NCBI RefSeq assembly: GCF_024346875.1
Contig: NZ_AP024871.1
Location: 310,001 to 374,000, forward strand
Length of the DNA: 64,000 nucleotides
Source: Vibrio gallicus
Lineage (GTDB): Bacteria; Pseudomonadota; Gammaproteobacteria; Enterobacterales; Vibrionaceae
Direction: 5' to 3'
The notes beneath the pieces are model-generated. The model ran no database searches and was not told the origin of the DNA. It saw only the letters and a program-made list of their open reading frames with translations. The translations under genes were made by a program, and so were the position numbers. The first letter of the stretch is position 1, and every line of letters begins with the position of its first letter. Below, piece after piece: positions 52,304 to 64,000 of this stretch.

Positions 52304-53461
52304 TTGAATAAGCCAGCGCTATTAGTCCTGGAAGATGGGACTGTGTTTCGTGGGGTGTCGATTGGAGCTGATGGTTCAGCAGTCGGAGAAGTTGTTTTCA
52401 ATACTTCAATGACGGGCTATCAAGAAATACTTACCGACCCTTCCTATTCTCAGCAAATCGTTACTCTTACCTATCCTCATATTGGCAATACCGGAACTAA
52501 TTCCGAAGACGAAGAATCAACCTCGATTCACGCTCAAGGCCTCGTAATTCGCGATCTCCCTCTTATCGCTTCTAATTTCCGCAACGAACTCTCTCTTTCT
52601 GATTACCTTAAATCTCAAAACATTGTCGGCATTGCAGACATAGATACGCGTAAACTAACCCGTATCCTACGTGAGAAGGGTGCACAGAACGGTTGTGTTG
52701 TTGCTGGTAACAACCTTGATGAAGCTCTAGCGCTAGCTAAAGCAAAAGAATTCCCTGGCCTAAAAGGAATGGATCTTGCGCAAGAGGTTACTACAAAAGA
52801 AGCGTACCAATGGAAACAAGGTTCGTGGACGCTCACAGGTGGTCTTCCACAAGCGAAAGATGACTCAGAACTGCCATATCACGTTGTTGCCTACGACTTC
52901 GGTGCAAAACGCAACATCCTGCGCATGCTCGTTGACCGTGGCTGCCGCCTAACCGTTGTTCCTGCTGAAACCTCAGCGGAAGAAGTACTGGCAATGAACC
53001 CAGACGGCGTATTTCTTTCAAATGGCCCTGGTGACCCTGCACCGTGTACTTACGCCATTGAAGCAACACAGACTTTCCTAGACAAAGGCTTACCTATTTT
53101 CGGTATCTGCCTTGGTCACCAAATCCTAGCTTTGGCATCAGGCGCTAAAACAGTGAAGATGAAGTTTGGTCACCACGGTGCCAACCATCCTGTTAAAGAC
53201 CTAGATCGCGATGTAGTGATGATTACTTCTCAGAACCACGGCTTTGCTGCTGATGAAGAGACACTACCAGCTAACTTACGCGCAACGCACAAATCACTAT
53301 TTGATGGCTCTTTACAGGGTATTCACCGCACTGATAAGCCAGCGTTTAGCTTCCAAGGTCACCCAGAAGCGAGCCCAGGTCCACACGACGCAGCGCCGCT
53401 ATTTGACCATTTCATTGACCTGATTAACCAGTTTGCTTCTAACAAGCAAGACAAAGCGTAA
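52304..53461 (+). CDS. carA: Carbamoyl-phosphate synthase small subunit (glutaminase)
   Basis: CarA hydrolyses glutamine and channels ammonia to CarB for carbamoyl phosphate, used for arginine and pyrimidines. The class I glutamine amidotransferase triad is visible: Cys in FGICLGHQ and the His/Glu of [13 protein letters not shown]. The start is a TTG at 52304, giving [15 protein letters not shown] and 385 residues. It is supported by GGAGG at 52294-52298. The frame also opens at a TTG that is part of this ribosome-binding site. E. coli carA also uses a TTG start. Confidence 0.96.
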   Translation: MNKPALLVLEDGTVFRGVSIGADGSAVGEVVFNTSMTGYQEILTDPSYSQQIVTLTYPHIGNTGTNSEDEESTSIHAQGLVIRDLPLIASNFRNELSLSDYLKSQNIVGIADIDTRKLTRILREKGAQNGCVVAGNNLDEALALAKAKEFPGLKGMDLAQEVTTKEAYQWKQGSWTLTGGLPQAKDDSELPYHVVAYDFGAKRNILRMLVDRGCRLTVVPAETSAEEVLAMNPDGVFLSNGPGDPAPCTYAIEATQTFLDKGLPIFGICLGHQILALASGAKTVKMKFGHHGANHPVKDLDRDVVMITSQNHGFAADEETLPANLRATHKSLFDGSLQGIHRTDKPAFSFQGHPEASPGPHDAAPLFDHFIDLINQFASNKQDKA

Positions 53462-53477
53462 GTTGGAGTAGAGAAAA

Positions 53478-56708
<3,231 letters not shown>

Positions 56709-56758
56709 GCCAAATTGGTTAGCTTTTCTAGCCGAGACTTAAACTAAAATAATAATTA

Positions 56759-56818
56759 GTGGGGTGTTATACCCCACATAGACAACCTCATTGCCCGCTA
56801 TTTTAGCGGGCTTTTTTT
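56759..56818 (+). terminator. Tandem hairpins and terminator after carB
   Basis: The first hairpin is GTGGGGT/ACCCCAC (56759-56777). The second, TGCCCGCTA/TAGCGGGC (56792-56811), is followed by seven T and is the actual intrinsic terminator. Confidence 0.85.
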
Positions 56819-56943
56819 GTTTTAAGCTGGCGCTATTTATTGATGAATAAGTGGAATGAATTAGAATCCAAGCTTTCCCTTTAGTGAGCTGGATCACAGT
56901 GTTATTCTTGCCCAATATTTAGTTACGTTTAGGAAGTAAGGTT

Positions 56944-57726
56944 GTGGAGATCTCCATTCAGGTTTTAACTCTTCTATTTTTTGTTGCAGGGCTTGCAGGC
57001 TTTATTGATGCCATGGCAGGTGGAGGGGGGTTGTTAACTGTCCCTGCACTTCTTGCTGCCGGCCTGCCACCAACTCAAGCTCTTGCAACCAATAAGTTGC
57101 AAAGCTCTTTTGGTAGCTTTTCCGCTAGCCTTTACTTTGTTAGAAGTGGTTTCGTCAGCCTTAAAGAGATGCGCTTAGCTATCTTTTTTACCTTTATTGG
57201 TGCGGCAATTGGCTCCAACTCAGTACAATATATTGATGCGTCGATACTGACTAGCCTTATCCCTATATTGCTGATTTTAATTTCAGGTTACTTCTTACTT
57301 GCCCCTCCGGCGACTGAATCATCGGATAAGAAGCCAAGGATCTCTGATGCGATGTTTGCATTGGTTGTTGGTTGTAGCGTCGGCTTTTATGATGGTTTCT
57401 TTGGCCCAGGAACTGGGTCTATCTTTACTGTCTGTTTTGTTGCCATTGCTAACTGCTCGTTGGTTCAAGCAACCGCTCGGACTAAGATATTAAATTTTAC
57501 CTCTAATATTACAGCGCTGACCTTCTTCATAATTGCAGGCCTTCCGGTGTGGAAAGTTGGACTGTTGATGGCTATCGGTGGCTTTTTAGGCGCTCGCCTT
57601 GGGGCTAAGGTTGTGATTAATAAGGGGCAAAAATGGGTGCGTCCTATGGTTATCCTGATGTCCATGATAATGGCTAGTAAATTGCTTTGGGAACAGCATC
57701 ACCAATGGTTTGTATCATTGTTTTAA
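56944..57726 (+). CDS. TSUP/TauE-SafE family membrane permease (YfcA-like)
   Basis: This 260-residue polytopic protein belongs to the TSUP (DUF81, sulfite exporter TauE/SafE) family. The duplicated family motif appears early as GFIDAMAGGGGLLTVPALL with LPPTQALATNKLQSSFG, and again as GFYDGFFGPGTGSIF with QATARTKILNFTSN. About eight membrane spans are expected. Members export or import small organosulfur or carboxylate anions; the substrate here is unknown. The order resembles E. coli YfcA. The start is a GTG at 56944. The 3' end overlaps the convergent LysR gene by 53 bases. Confidence 0.88.
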   Translation: MEISIQVLTLLFFVAGLAGFIDAMAGGGGLLTVPALLAAGLPPTQALATNKLQSSFGSFSASLYFVRSGFVSLKEMRLAIFFTFIGAAIGSNSVQYIDASILTSLIPILLILISGYFLLAPPATESSDKKPRISDAMFALVVGCSVGFYDGFFGPGTGSIFTVCFVAIANCSLVQATARTKILNFTSNITALTFFIIAGLPVWKVGLLMAIGGFLGARLGAKVVINKGQKWVRPMVILMSMIMASKLLWEQHHQWFVSLF

Positions 57727-58522
57727 CCCTCTGGTTTTTTTCGCTATTAATGCGTACACAGATATATACCGGTCGATAGAGGTGTTTAAGTCCTTCAAAT
57801 TGATAGATATTTTTGTCTGAGATAGAGAGCGCTTTAATGATAGAATAAGGGACTAAAGCCGGTTCTAGCCCTCCTAACGCGAGCTTAGCTGCTGCAGTAT
57901 AAGAATCCATTTCCATTGCAGGGGTAATGCCAACCTTACTTAACAAAGGCAACTGATAGCTGTTGGCTGGGTTAGATAAGTCATTACAAATAAGGCGCTC
58001 AGGTAACTGCTCAAGATGTGCTGTGCTGACCACATAAAAAGGCTCATCGAGCAGATGGTAGGTTTTTAGCCCATGGTGTGACGGTAAAAAACCAGCGCAG
58101 ATACCAATTGTTGCTCGTCCTGATTGAATGTTTTCTACGATGCGAGGGGTATGATTGGTGGTTATTTTGAAGGTTTTTTCTACCTGTTTAAGTAACGAGA
58201 TATTCTCACCAATATAACCGGCAATCAGTGTCTCCGAACAATCTAATACAATAGGCGTGTGTTCAGGGATGCTCTGCTGATCAAATATTCTACCCTGTAG
58301 CTCTAAGAAACTTGGGCCGATGCTTTCAATTAACTTCTGTGCTTCAGGGGTTAGACGGACTTGCCGTCCGTTAGGCTCTACTAGCTTCTTATTGAGTCTC
58401 TTCTCCAGATTGGAGATGCGCTTACTTACCGCAGACGAGCTAATATAAAGCTGTGATCCTGCCTTGCTCATAGTTTTATGTTTGCTTAATACCAGTAGTG
58501 TTTCTATACCTTCGAGTAACAT
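57674..58522 (-). CDS. LysR family transcriptional regulator
   Basis: This 282-residue protein has the LysR N-terminal winged helix (about 1-60: LLVLSKHKTMSKAGSQLYISSSAVSKRISNLEKRLNKKL, here split across helix-turn-helix and wing). The effector-binding domain begins at about 88 (IVLDCSETLIAGYIGENI). I do not recognise a named member. It is convergent, not divergent, with the TSUP permease, and the two coding ends overlap by 53 bases, so control of that permease cannot be assumed from position. A 3' transcript overlap could let the two genes interfere with each other (inference). Confidence 0.87.
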   Translation of the reverse strand: MLLEGIETLLVLSKHKTMSKAGSQLYISSSAVSKRISNLEKRLNKKLVEPNGRQVRLTPEAQKLIESIGPSFLELQGRIFDQQSIPEHTPIVLDCSETLIAGYIGENISLLKQVEKTFKITTNHTPRIVENIQSGRATIGICAGFLPSHHGLKTYHLLDEPFYVVSTAHLEQLPERLICNDLSNPANSYQLPLLSKVGITPAMEMDSYTAAAKLALGGLEPALVPYSIIKALSISDKNIYQFEGLKHLYRPVYICVRINSEKNQRVKTMIQTIGDAVPKAIY

Positions 58523-58571
58523 TATTGTAGTGAAATATAGGAATCAATTACCCAACGTTAGATGATTTACT

Positions 58572-58601
58572 GGCAAAAAGAAAGGCATCCTTAGATGCCT
58601 T
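58572..58601 (-). terminator. Intrinsic terminator after the mtnN-TRIC pair
   Basis: On the minus strand AAGGCATC and GATGCCTT pair around TAAG and are followed by TTCTTTTT. It lies five bases beyond the TRIC-family stop. Confidence 0.7.
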
Positions 58602-58605
58602 GTAC

Positions 58606-59223
58606 TTATGTGCGTTTTAGAGCGAAAGTAGGTAACGAGAGATGCCAGCGAATTGCCGCCAATCGTATGGCTAAGGTAACAAAGATACCACCCAACATGG
58701 CATTATTTGATGTAAAGCCAAATGTAAGCAAACCAGTATGTATAGCCCCTCCGGCAATACAAGCGGTCGCATAGACTTCACTTCGTAAAACCATCGGAAT
58801 TTCACGCGCGAGAATATCGCGGATGATACCGCCTCCACAGCCAGTTAACACCCCCATCATTACCGCTATTAAATATGAAGCTTGATAGGAGAGTGCTTTT
58901 TCAACTCCGATCCCGACAAAGGCCGCAAGCCCTATTGCATCACATACCGGCAATACATACCAAGGTATGCGCTTGGGCCTACGTACAATCAGCATGGTAG
59001 CTAAGCTTGTCAGTATGATGACCCAAATGTAGTTGTTATCGTGGATCCAAAATACCGGGGTAGCGCCTATCATCATATCGCGAATAGTGCCGCCACCAAT
59101 GGCGGTGACGGATGCGAGTACAAGTACCCCAAATGGATCCATTTTCAAACGCCCGGCAAGCAATACACCAGAGATAGCAAAGATTGCAGTGCCAAATAGG
59201 TCTATTGAGTAGAGCAGGCTCAT
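58606..59223 (-). CDS. TRIC cation channel family protein (YadS/UPF0126-like)
   Basis: This 205-residue membrane protein has the TRIC (formerly UPF0126) fold of two repeated three-helix units plus a seventh span. The glycine-rich kinked motifs are [15 protein letters not shown] and [21 protein letters not shown]. Prokaryotic members form trimeric, monovalent-cation-conducting channels; the physiological role in Vibrio is unknown. Its start codon overlaps the mtnN stop by four bases (ATGA), which implies translation coupled to mtnN. Confidence 0.88.
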   Translation of the reverse strand: MSLLYSIDLFGTAIFAISGVLLAGRLKMDPFGVLVLASVTAIGGGTIRDMMIGATPVFWIHDNNYIWVIILTSLATMLIVRRPKRIPWYVLPVCDAIGLAAFVGIGVEKALSYQASYLIAVMMGVLTGCGGGIIRDILAREIPMVLRSEVYATACIAGGAIHTGLLTFGFTSNNAMLGGIFVTLAIRLAAIRWHLSLPTFALKRT

Positions 59224-59912
59224 TGCTGTGAGATAAGATCTAACATATTGAACACCATCTCAGATGAGCTCTTAGCAGCAAGCGGCAAGAACTCTTCAAA
59301 GCTCATTGGAGATTCTTTATCTGCAACATCCGAGATAGCTCGTACAACAACGAAAGGCATGTTGAATTGATGGCAGGTCTGAGCAATAGCAGAAGCTTCC
59401 ATCTCTACCGCGATAACACTAGGGAAGTTGCTGCGAATACGCTGTTGTGCTTCGGGGGTACATACAAAGGTATCACCTGTGCAAATCAATCCACGTACAG
59501 CATGCTTATCACCAAGTGCTTTTTCAGCAAGCTCGATAAGATATTGGTCTGCAATAAACGCTGCTGGTTGACCGGCCATTTGTCCAATCTCATAACCAAA
59601 AGCGGTGACATCGGCATCGTGGTGGCGAACCTCGCTAGAGATAATTACGTCACCTAAGTTAAGGCTGGCGTCGAATCCACCGGCTGAACCAGTATTAATA
59701 ACGATATCGGGTTGAAATTCATTGATTAACAGGGTAGTGCCAATAGAAGCTGCGACCTTTCCGATTCCTGATTGCAGCAGTACTACCTCAACGCCTTTTA
59801 TATTGCCAGCATAGAAGGTGCAGCCGCCTTTCTGTTGCTCAGTAAGGTTGGAAATAGACTGTTTTAGAATGGATACTTCCTGCTCCATTGCGCCAATAAT
59901 TCCGACTTTCAT
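59220..59912 (-). CDS. mtnN: 5'-methylthioadenosine/S-adenosylhomocysteine nucleosidase
   Basis: MtnN (Pfs) cleaves adenine from methylthioadenosine, S-adenosylhomocysteine and 5'-deoxyadenosine. In vibrios its product S-ribosylhomocysteine feeds LuxS and AI-2 quorum signalling. The active-site residues are present: Glu12, Glu172 ([10 protein letters not shown]) and Asp195 (AISDVAD), with the nucleoside motif [11 protein letters not shown]. The length is 230 residues (232 in E. coli). An inverted repeat flanks its predicted -10. It shares a short operon with the TRIC gene. Confidence 0.97.
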   Translation of the reverse strand: MKVGIIGAMEQEVSILKQSISNLTEQQKGGCTFYAGNIKGVEVVLLQSGIGKVAASIGTTLLINEFQPDIVINTGSAGGFDASLNLGDVIISSEVRHHDADVTAFGYEIGQMAGQPAAFIADQYLIELAEKALGDKHAVRGLICTGDTFVCTPEAQQRIRSNFPSVIAVEMEASAIAQTCHQFNMPFVVVRAISDVADKESPMSFEEFLPLAAKSSSEMVFNMLDLISQQ

Positions 59913-59915
59913 GAA

Positions 59916-59949
59916 AATCTCGCTTTAGTATATTTAGATTGGCGAGATT
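59916..59949 (-). promoter_or_regulatory. Inverted repeat around a predicted mtnN -10
   Basis: Perfect 8-bp complements AATCTCGC (59916-59923) and GCGAGATT (59942-59949) flank TATACT on the minus strand (59927-59932), a good -10 for mtnN. No good -35 is visible. The layout suggests an operator, or a very short-leader mRNA. Confidence 0.4.
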
Positions 59950-60000
59950 GTAGCATATCCCTTTGTTTGTTGAAGCGTCAGCATAATTAGTGCGGTATTT

Positions 60001-60034
60001 AGCCCTAAAAACTCAAGAGTAGGTGGCTAGGGCT
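60001..60034. repeat. Compound hairpin between the DUF1499 gene and mtnN
   Basis: AGCCCTA/TAGGGCT enclose an inner ACTC/GAGT stem. No T tract follows on the minus strand, so termination of the DUF1499 transcript is possible but not clear. Confidence 0.35.
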
Positions 60035-60075
60035 TATTGCTATGAGGGATTAGACTAACTAATAGACAGCGACAA

Positions 60076-60510
60076 TTAAGGTGTAATTTGATCCGCCTCA
60101 ACTAGGGCTTGTCTTAGCTTATCCGCTCGCTCACGGTTAACACCAAAATCAGAATGCCCAGTACGAGATTCAGAGCGTACCAACAGCTTTCCATCTTGTA
60201 TTTTTAGCTCTAGGTCATCAATAAACCTGAACACTCTACTCGTATATTCAATGCGCAGATAATCAGTTTGTTTTACTGCTGTTTGGGCGCGACCTAGGCT
60301 TAGTGCGGCTTGCTCAATAGAGTCTATAGACGCATTTTGTGCGAGAGAAAAAGGAGCAAGGGCGTGCTGTTCACGAGTATCTTGGGTTGATACGCAATTT
60401 GGTTTATCGCCACAAGGGTTAAGAGTACGGTCTTGCATTGTTATATCTCCATTGCTACAAGCAGAGGTAAGTAATGCCATGCTTGTTATGATTAATCCTT
60501 TTTTTATCAT
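60076..60510 (-). CDS. DUF1499 family lipoprotein
   Basis: From the ATG at 60510 the 144-residue product has a lipoprotein signal, MIKKGLIITSMALLTSAC, with the lipidated Cys at residue 18. A DUF1499 domain follows: NPCGDKPNCVST, then ALSLGRAQTAVKQTDYLRIEYTSRVFRFIDDLELKI and RSESRTGHSDFGVNRERAD. The function is unknown. The frame stays open for 69 more codons upstream, but those residues look non-coding and overlap the gltD terminator region. The next Asp-free positions after Cys (SNGD) do not give a clear inner- or outer-membrane sorting call. Confidence 0.8.
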   Translation of the reverse strand: MIKKGLIITSMALLTSACSNGDITMQDRTLNPCGDKPNCVSTQDTREQHALAPFSLAQNASIDSIEQAALSLGRAQTAVKQTDYLRIEYTSRVFRFIDDLELKIQDGKLLVRSESRTGHSDFGVNRERADKLRQALVEADQITP

Positions 60511-60665
60511 CAACTTAAACCTATAAATAATCCAATATAAAATGAATGGTGGCCGCACCTTAATGCTTAACAACTTACATTCATTTACGCTACATATGGA
60601 TGGCAAGTTAAAGCTTTCATGATCGCAGGTCAAGGGAGTCATCATAAAATAGAGTGCGGTGGGCA

Positions 60666-60693
60666 TAAAAAAGGCCAGCATGAACTGCTGGCC
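60666..60693 (-). terminator. Intrinsic terminator after gltD
   Basis: On the minus strand GGCCAGCA and TGCTGGCC pair around GTTCA and run into TTTTTT. It lies 43 bases beyond the gltD stop. Confidence 0.85.
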
Positions 60694-60735
60694 AAGATTG
60701 GAGATCATTGTCCTCACGCTAGTGAGGTTTTGTAT

Positions 60736-62205
60736 CTATGCAGACAACATCTGCGAATTGGCTATAGATTCTAGGTTGGAGCCTTGCATTAGGTATTTGT
60801 CGATAGCGATTGCACATTCACGACCTTCGTTGATGCAACGTACAACTAACGATTGACCTGTGCGCATATCACCTGCTGCAAATATACCTTTTTGGTTTGT
60901 AGCAAAGCCTTCTGCTGCAACATTGCCACGCTCGTCTAGTTCAATATCGAGCTGAGCAAGTACACCACTTGGTTCTGGGTGCAAGAAGCCCATTGCTAGG
61001 AATGCCATATCACAAGGGATCACACGCTCACTGCCTGCCACTTCTTTAAATGATGGACGCTCACCAGGAGCTGCGTCTTGCCAAACGATATCAGCAATAC
61101 GTAGACCGGTTACCTCACCCTTATCGTTGCCGATAAACTCTTTGGTTAGGATGTTCCAATGACGCTCACAGCCTTCTTCGTGAGAAGTGGTTGTTTTCAT
61201 GATCATTGGGTATTGCGGCCATGGCATGTTAGCGGGGCGTTTCTCTGGTGGGAGCGGCATGATCTCAACCTGAGTAATGCTCGCCGCTTTATGACGGTTA
61301 GAGGTACCTACACAGTCAGAACCCGTATCACCACCACCGACAACCACAACATGTTTGCCTGCCGCGTGAATCTCTTCACTCTTTAGGTCCATGTCGTTAG
61401 CGCGACGGTTGTTTTGTCCCAAGAACTCCATAGCGAAGTGCACACCTGATAGCTCACGACCCGGGATCGGAAGATCACGTGGTACGGTTGAACCGCCAGT
61501 TAGTAGCACGACGTCAAAATCTTGACGAAGTTGCTGAGCGTTGATATCGACCCCAATGTGAGCATTCACTTCAAACTTCACACCAGCATCTGCCATAAGG
61601 TTAATCTTACGGTCGATAATATCCATGCCTAGCTTAAAGTCAGGGATACCAAAGCGCAGTAAGCCACCCACTTTCTCATCACGCTCAAATACAGTTACGC
61701 AGTGACCCGCGCTATTTAGCTGCTCTGCGGCAGATAAGCCGGCAGGACCACTACCTATAATCGCAACACTCTTACCGGTACGACAGCGGGGCTTCTTAGG
61801 CTTGGCATAGCCTTCCTTATAAGCACGCTCTACGATAGTCTTCTCAATGTTACAGATGGTAATAGGGTCTTGGTTGATCCCTAGTACACACGCTGTTTCA
61901 CATGGTGATGGACATACACGACCGGTAAATTCTGGGAAGTTATTGGTCGAGCTTAGGATATTCCAAGCCTCTTCCCAGCTATCACGATAAACCGCATCGT
62001 TAAACTCAGGGATGATGTTGCCGATTGGGCAACCGCTGTGGCAGAAAGGTACGCCACAGTCCATACAACGCGATGCCTGAGTATTGATCTTTTCGCCAAA
62101 TTCTTCGTTTAACACGAATTCTTTGTTGTCTTCGATACGAACCGATGGGTCGAGTTTTTTTGGAAGTTCACGACCGTTTTCTAAAAATCCAGTAGGCTTA
62201 CCCAT
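60736..62205 (-). CDS. gltD: Glutamate synthase (NADPH) small subunit
   Basis: GltD passes electrons from NADPH through FAD and iron-sulfur clusters to GltB, which makes glutamate from glutamine and 2-oxoglutarate. The N-terminal Cys clusters are CMDCGVPFCHSGCP and CPSPCETAC. The FAD loop is IIGSGPAGLSAAEQL and the NADPH loop VVGGGDTGSDCVGT. The length is 489 residues (472 in E. coli). It is two bases downstream of gltB on the minus strand. Function ties to glnE, which controls the partner enzyme glutamine synthetase. Confidence 0.96.
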   Translation of the reverse strand: MGKPTGFLENGRELPKKLDPSVRIEDNKEFVLNEEFGEKINTQASRCMDCGVPFCHSGCPIGNIIPEFNDAVYRDSWEEAWNILSSTNNFPEFTGRVCPSPCETACVLGINQDPITICNIEKTIVERAYKEGYAKPKKPRCRTGKSVAIIGSGPAGLSAAEQLNSAGHCVTVFERDEKVGGLLRFGIPDFKLGMDIIDRKINLMADAGVKFEVNAHIGVDINAQQLRQDFDVVLLTGGSTVPRDLPIPGRELSGVHFAMEFLGQNNRRANDMDLKSEEIHAAGKHVVVVGGGDTGSDCVGTSNRHKAASITQVEIMPLPPEKRPANMPWPQYPMIMKTTTSHEEGCERHWNILTKEFIGNDKGEVTGLRIADIVWQDAAPGERPSFKEVAGSERVIPCDMAFLAMGFLHPEPSGVLAQLDIELDERGNVAAEGFATNQKGIFAAGDMRTGQSLVVRCINEGRECAIAIDKYLMQGSNLESIANSQMLSA

Positions 62206-62207
62206 GA

Positions 62208-64000
62208 TTAAACTGCCTCCGTTTCAGTTTGTTGCTCAGCGATTGCTTTATTCTTTTGTAGAACAGCTTTGTAGTCACGCGGCATCACTTTTAACAGTGA
62301 TTGCAGGCTTACTTCAAAGTTGTCTAAGAACGTCTTGGCAACCTCACTTCCTGTGAATTGAACATGTTTCGTCAGCATGTCACGAATTAGAGTTTTATCT
62401 TCTTCTTCGATAGGATCTAAGTCTACAAGCTCTGCGTTTAGCTTGCTTTCAAAGTCTCCTGCTTTATCCCATACATAAGCGACACCGCCGCTCATGCCTG
62501 CTGCAAAGTTACGGCCGGTAGAGCCAAGGATAACAGCGACACCACCAGTCATGTATTCACAGCCATGGTCACCAACACCTTCAACAACAACCTTAGCGCC
62601 AGAGTTACGAACACAGAAGCGTTCGCCCGCTAGACCACGGATATAAGACTCACCAGAGGTTGCACCGTAGAAACATACGTTACCCACAACAATGTTATCT
62701 TCAGGAACAATGTTTGATTTGGCATCAGGATAGAGTACAAGAGTACCGCCTGATAGGCCTTTACCCCAGTAGTCGTTCGCGTCTCCCTCAACCTCAAACT
62801 TAACGCCTTTGGCAAGGAAAGCACCAAATGATTGACCCGCACTACCGTTGAACTTAACGTCCATCAGAGCTGGTAACCCTTGGTCTTTATATACCTTTGA
62901 GATTTCGTTAGACAACATGGTGCCTACGCTTCGATCGGTGTTAATAATTGGGAATTCAGCTTTAACCGCAGCACCATTCTCTAGAGCTGGGATCGCGGTT
63001 TGGATAAGCTTACGGTCCAATACATCTTCAAGGTTGTGGTTCTGCTCAATTTGGTTAAATACGCCATCTTGCTCGCGCGCCGGTTCTAGGTGAAGAACAG
63101 GCGATAAGTCTAGGTTTTTGTATTTCCAATGTGCGATATCATTACGAACCTTAAGCTTGTGAGACTGACCTACCATTTCTTGAATGGTGCGGTAGCCAAG
63201 CTCAGCCATGATTTCACGCATACCTTCAGCCATGTAGCGGAAGAAGGTTACAACATCTTCTACGCGGCCATCAAAGCGCTCGCGCAGGGTCTTGTTTTGA
63301 GTTGCGATGCCAACTGGGCAGGTATTCTTATGACACTTACGCATCATGATACAGCCTTCAACAACCAAGGCTGCGGTTGCTACGCCCCACTCTTCAGCGC
63401 CAAGTAGTGTTGCTACTGCAAGGTCACGAGGTGTCTTCATTTGGCCATCAGACTGAACAACGATACGGTTACGTAGACCATTCTTCAGTAGTGTTTGGTG
63501 GGTTTCAGCTAGACCTAGTTCCCACGGTAAACCCGTGTGACGGATAGAAGACATTGGTGATGCACCTGTACCGCCATCAAAGCCTGCAATAAGAACCACG
63601 TCAGCCTTAGCTTTAGCTACACCTGATGCGATAGTACCCACACCCGCTTCTGATACTAGCTTCACGTTAACACGACCAGCACGGTTTGCGTTCTTCAAGT
63701 CGTAGATAAGCTGAGCCAAATCTTCGATTGAGTAGATATCGTGGTGTGGCGGTGGTGAAATCAAGCCAACTCCAGGAGTGGAGTGACGCGTTGCACCGAT
63801 CCAGTCATCAACTTTATCGCCCGGTAGCTGACCACCTTCGCCTGGCTTAGCACCCTGCGCCATCTTAATCTGAATCTCTTCAGAGTTGGTTAGGTAATAA
63901 GAGGTTACACCAAAGCGTCCAGAGGCTACCTGCTTGATAGCAGAGCGTTCCCAATCACCATTCTCTTTGCGCTCAAAACGAGATGGGTCTTCACCACCTT
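62208..64000 (-). CDS. gltB: Glutamate synthase (NADPH) large subunit (partial, 5' part beyond window)
   Basis: About 597 C-terminal codons of GltB are visible, and the frame stays open to the window edge. The FMN-binding synthase domain includes [15 protein letters not shown], and the [3Fe-4S] cysteines are in [19 protein letters not shown]. The C-terminal GXGXG beta-helix region ([23 protein letters not shown]) follows. The N-terminal glutaminase domain lies outside the window. It is followed two bases later by gltD, forming the gltBD operon. Confidence 0.96.
   Translation of the reverse strand, partial: GGEDPSRFERKENGDWERSAIKQVASGRFGVTSYYLTNSEEIQIKMAQGAKPGEGGQLPGDKVDDWIGATRHSTPGVGLISPPPHHDIYSIEDLAQLIYDLKNANRAGRVNVKLVSEAGVGTIASGVAKAKADVVLIAGFDGGTGASPMSSIRHTGLPWELGLAETHQTLLKNGLRNRIVVQSDGQMKTPRDLAVATLLGAEEWGVATAALVVEGCIMMRKCHKNTCPVGIATQNKTLRERFDGRVEDVVTFFRYMAEGMREIMAELGYRTIQEMVGQSHKLKVRNDIAHWKYKNLDLSPVLHLEPAREQDGVFNQIEQNHNLEDVLDRKLIQTAIPALENGAAVKAEFPIINTDRSVGTMLSNEISKVYKDQGLPALMDVKFNGSAGQSFGAFLAKGVKFEVEGDANDYWGKGLSGGTLVLYPDAKSNIVPEDNIVVGNVCFYGATSGESYIRGLAGERFCVRNSGAKVVVEGVGDHGCEYMTGGVAVILGSTGRNFAAGMSGGVAYVWDKAGDFESKLNAELVDLDPIEEEDKTLIRDMLTKHVQFTGSEVAKTFLDNFEVSLQSLLKVMPRDYKAVLQKNKAIAEQQTETEAV

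Noticed and set aside
60511..60717. 69-codon upstream extension of the DUF1499 lipoprotein
   Set aside because: It would bury the lipoprotein signal peptide inside the protein and runs into the gltD terminator region. The ATG at 60510 gives a standard lipoprotein.

Overview
This window is a stretch of core, chromosomal, gammaproteobacterial DNA. The protein sequences and gene order point to Vibrionaceae, most likely Vibrio. Supporting signs are nudF-yqiB-cpdA-yqiA-parE-parC, lpoA-yraN-diaA-dolP, petABC-sspAB, a short TolC of 440 residues, and the helicase-loader gene dciA beside secA. I see no tRNA, rRNA, CRISPR array, insertion sequence, integron or prophage. Nearly every base belongs to a recognisable housekeeping gene or a short regulatory gap. 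The species cannot be fixed from the sequence alone.

Layout. (1) 1-5140: the 3' part of a DUF47/TIGR00153 phosphate-transport accessory gene (minus), then the inorganic triphosphatase ygiF and the glutamine synthetase adenylyltransferase glnE. (2) 5223-8052: hldE (LPS heptose) convergent with tolC. (3) 8269-15222: nudF, yqiB, cpdA, yqiA, parE, parC, all plus. (4) 15362-18512: envelope-stress proteases degS and degQ and the cell-shape gene zapG, all minus. (5) 18632-24897: zapE, rplM-rpsI (L13/S9), the cytochrome bc1 genes petABC, and stringent starvation genes sspA-sspB. (6) 24951-28556 (minus): lpoA-yraN-diaA-dolP. (7) 28619-29911: rsmI and the RNase P RNA gene rnpB. (8) 30124-46860: the division and cell-wall (dcw) cluster rsmH-ftsL-ftsI-murE-murF-mraY-murD-ftsW-murG-murC-ftsQ-ftsA-ftsZ-lpxC, with no mraZ at its head and no ddl between murC and ftsQ. 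(9) 46923-51850: dciA (minus), secA, mutT, dapB. (10) 52304-56708: carAB behind a leader region of about 450 bases. (11) 56944-62205 and beyond: a TSUP permease, a LysR regulator, a TRIC/YadS channel, mtnN, a DUF1499 lipoprotein, gltD and the 3' part of gltB.

The genes combine into envelope building (dcw, lpxC, hldE, lpoA, tolC, dolP, degS/degQ), chromosome handling (parE/parC, diaA, dciA), respiration (petABC), nitrogen and amino-acid supply (glnE, gltBD, carAB, dapB), and secretion (secA). Transcription units are well marked by intrinsic terminators. Clear sigma-70-type promoters can be read for rplM, rnpB, lpxC and carA.

I did not find a convincing undescribed system. The points most worth checking are the charged cytoplasmic tails on FtsL, FtsI and FtsW, a Thr at the quinolone-determining position of ParC, an 80-residue acidic tail on DolP, a sigma-E-like promoter before degQ, and an inverted repeat flanking the predicted -10 of mtnN.
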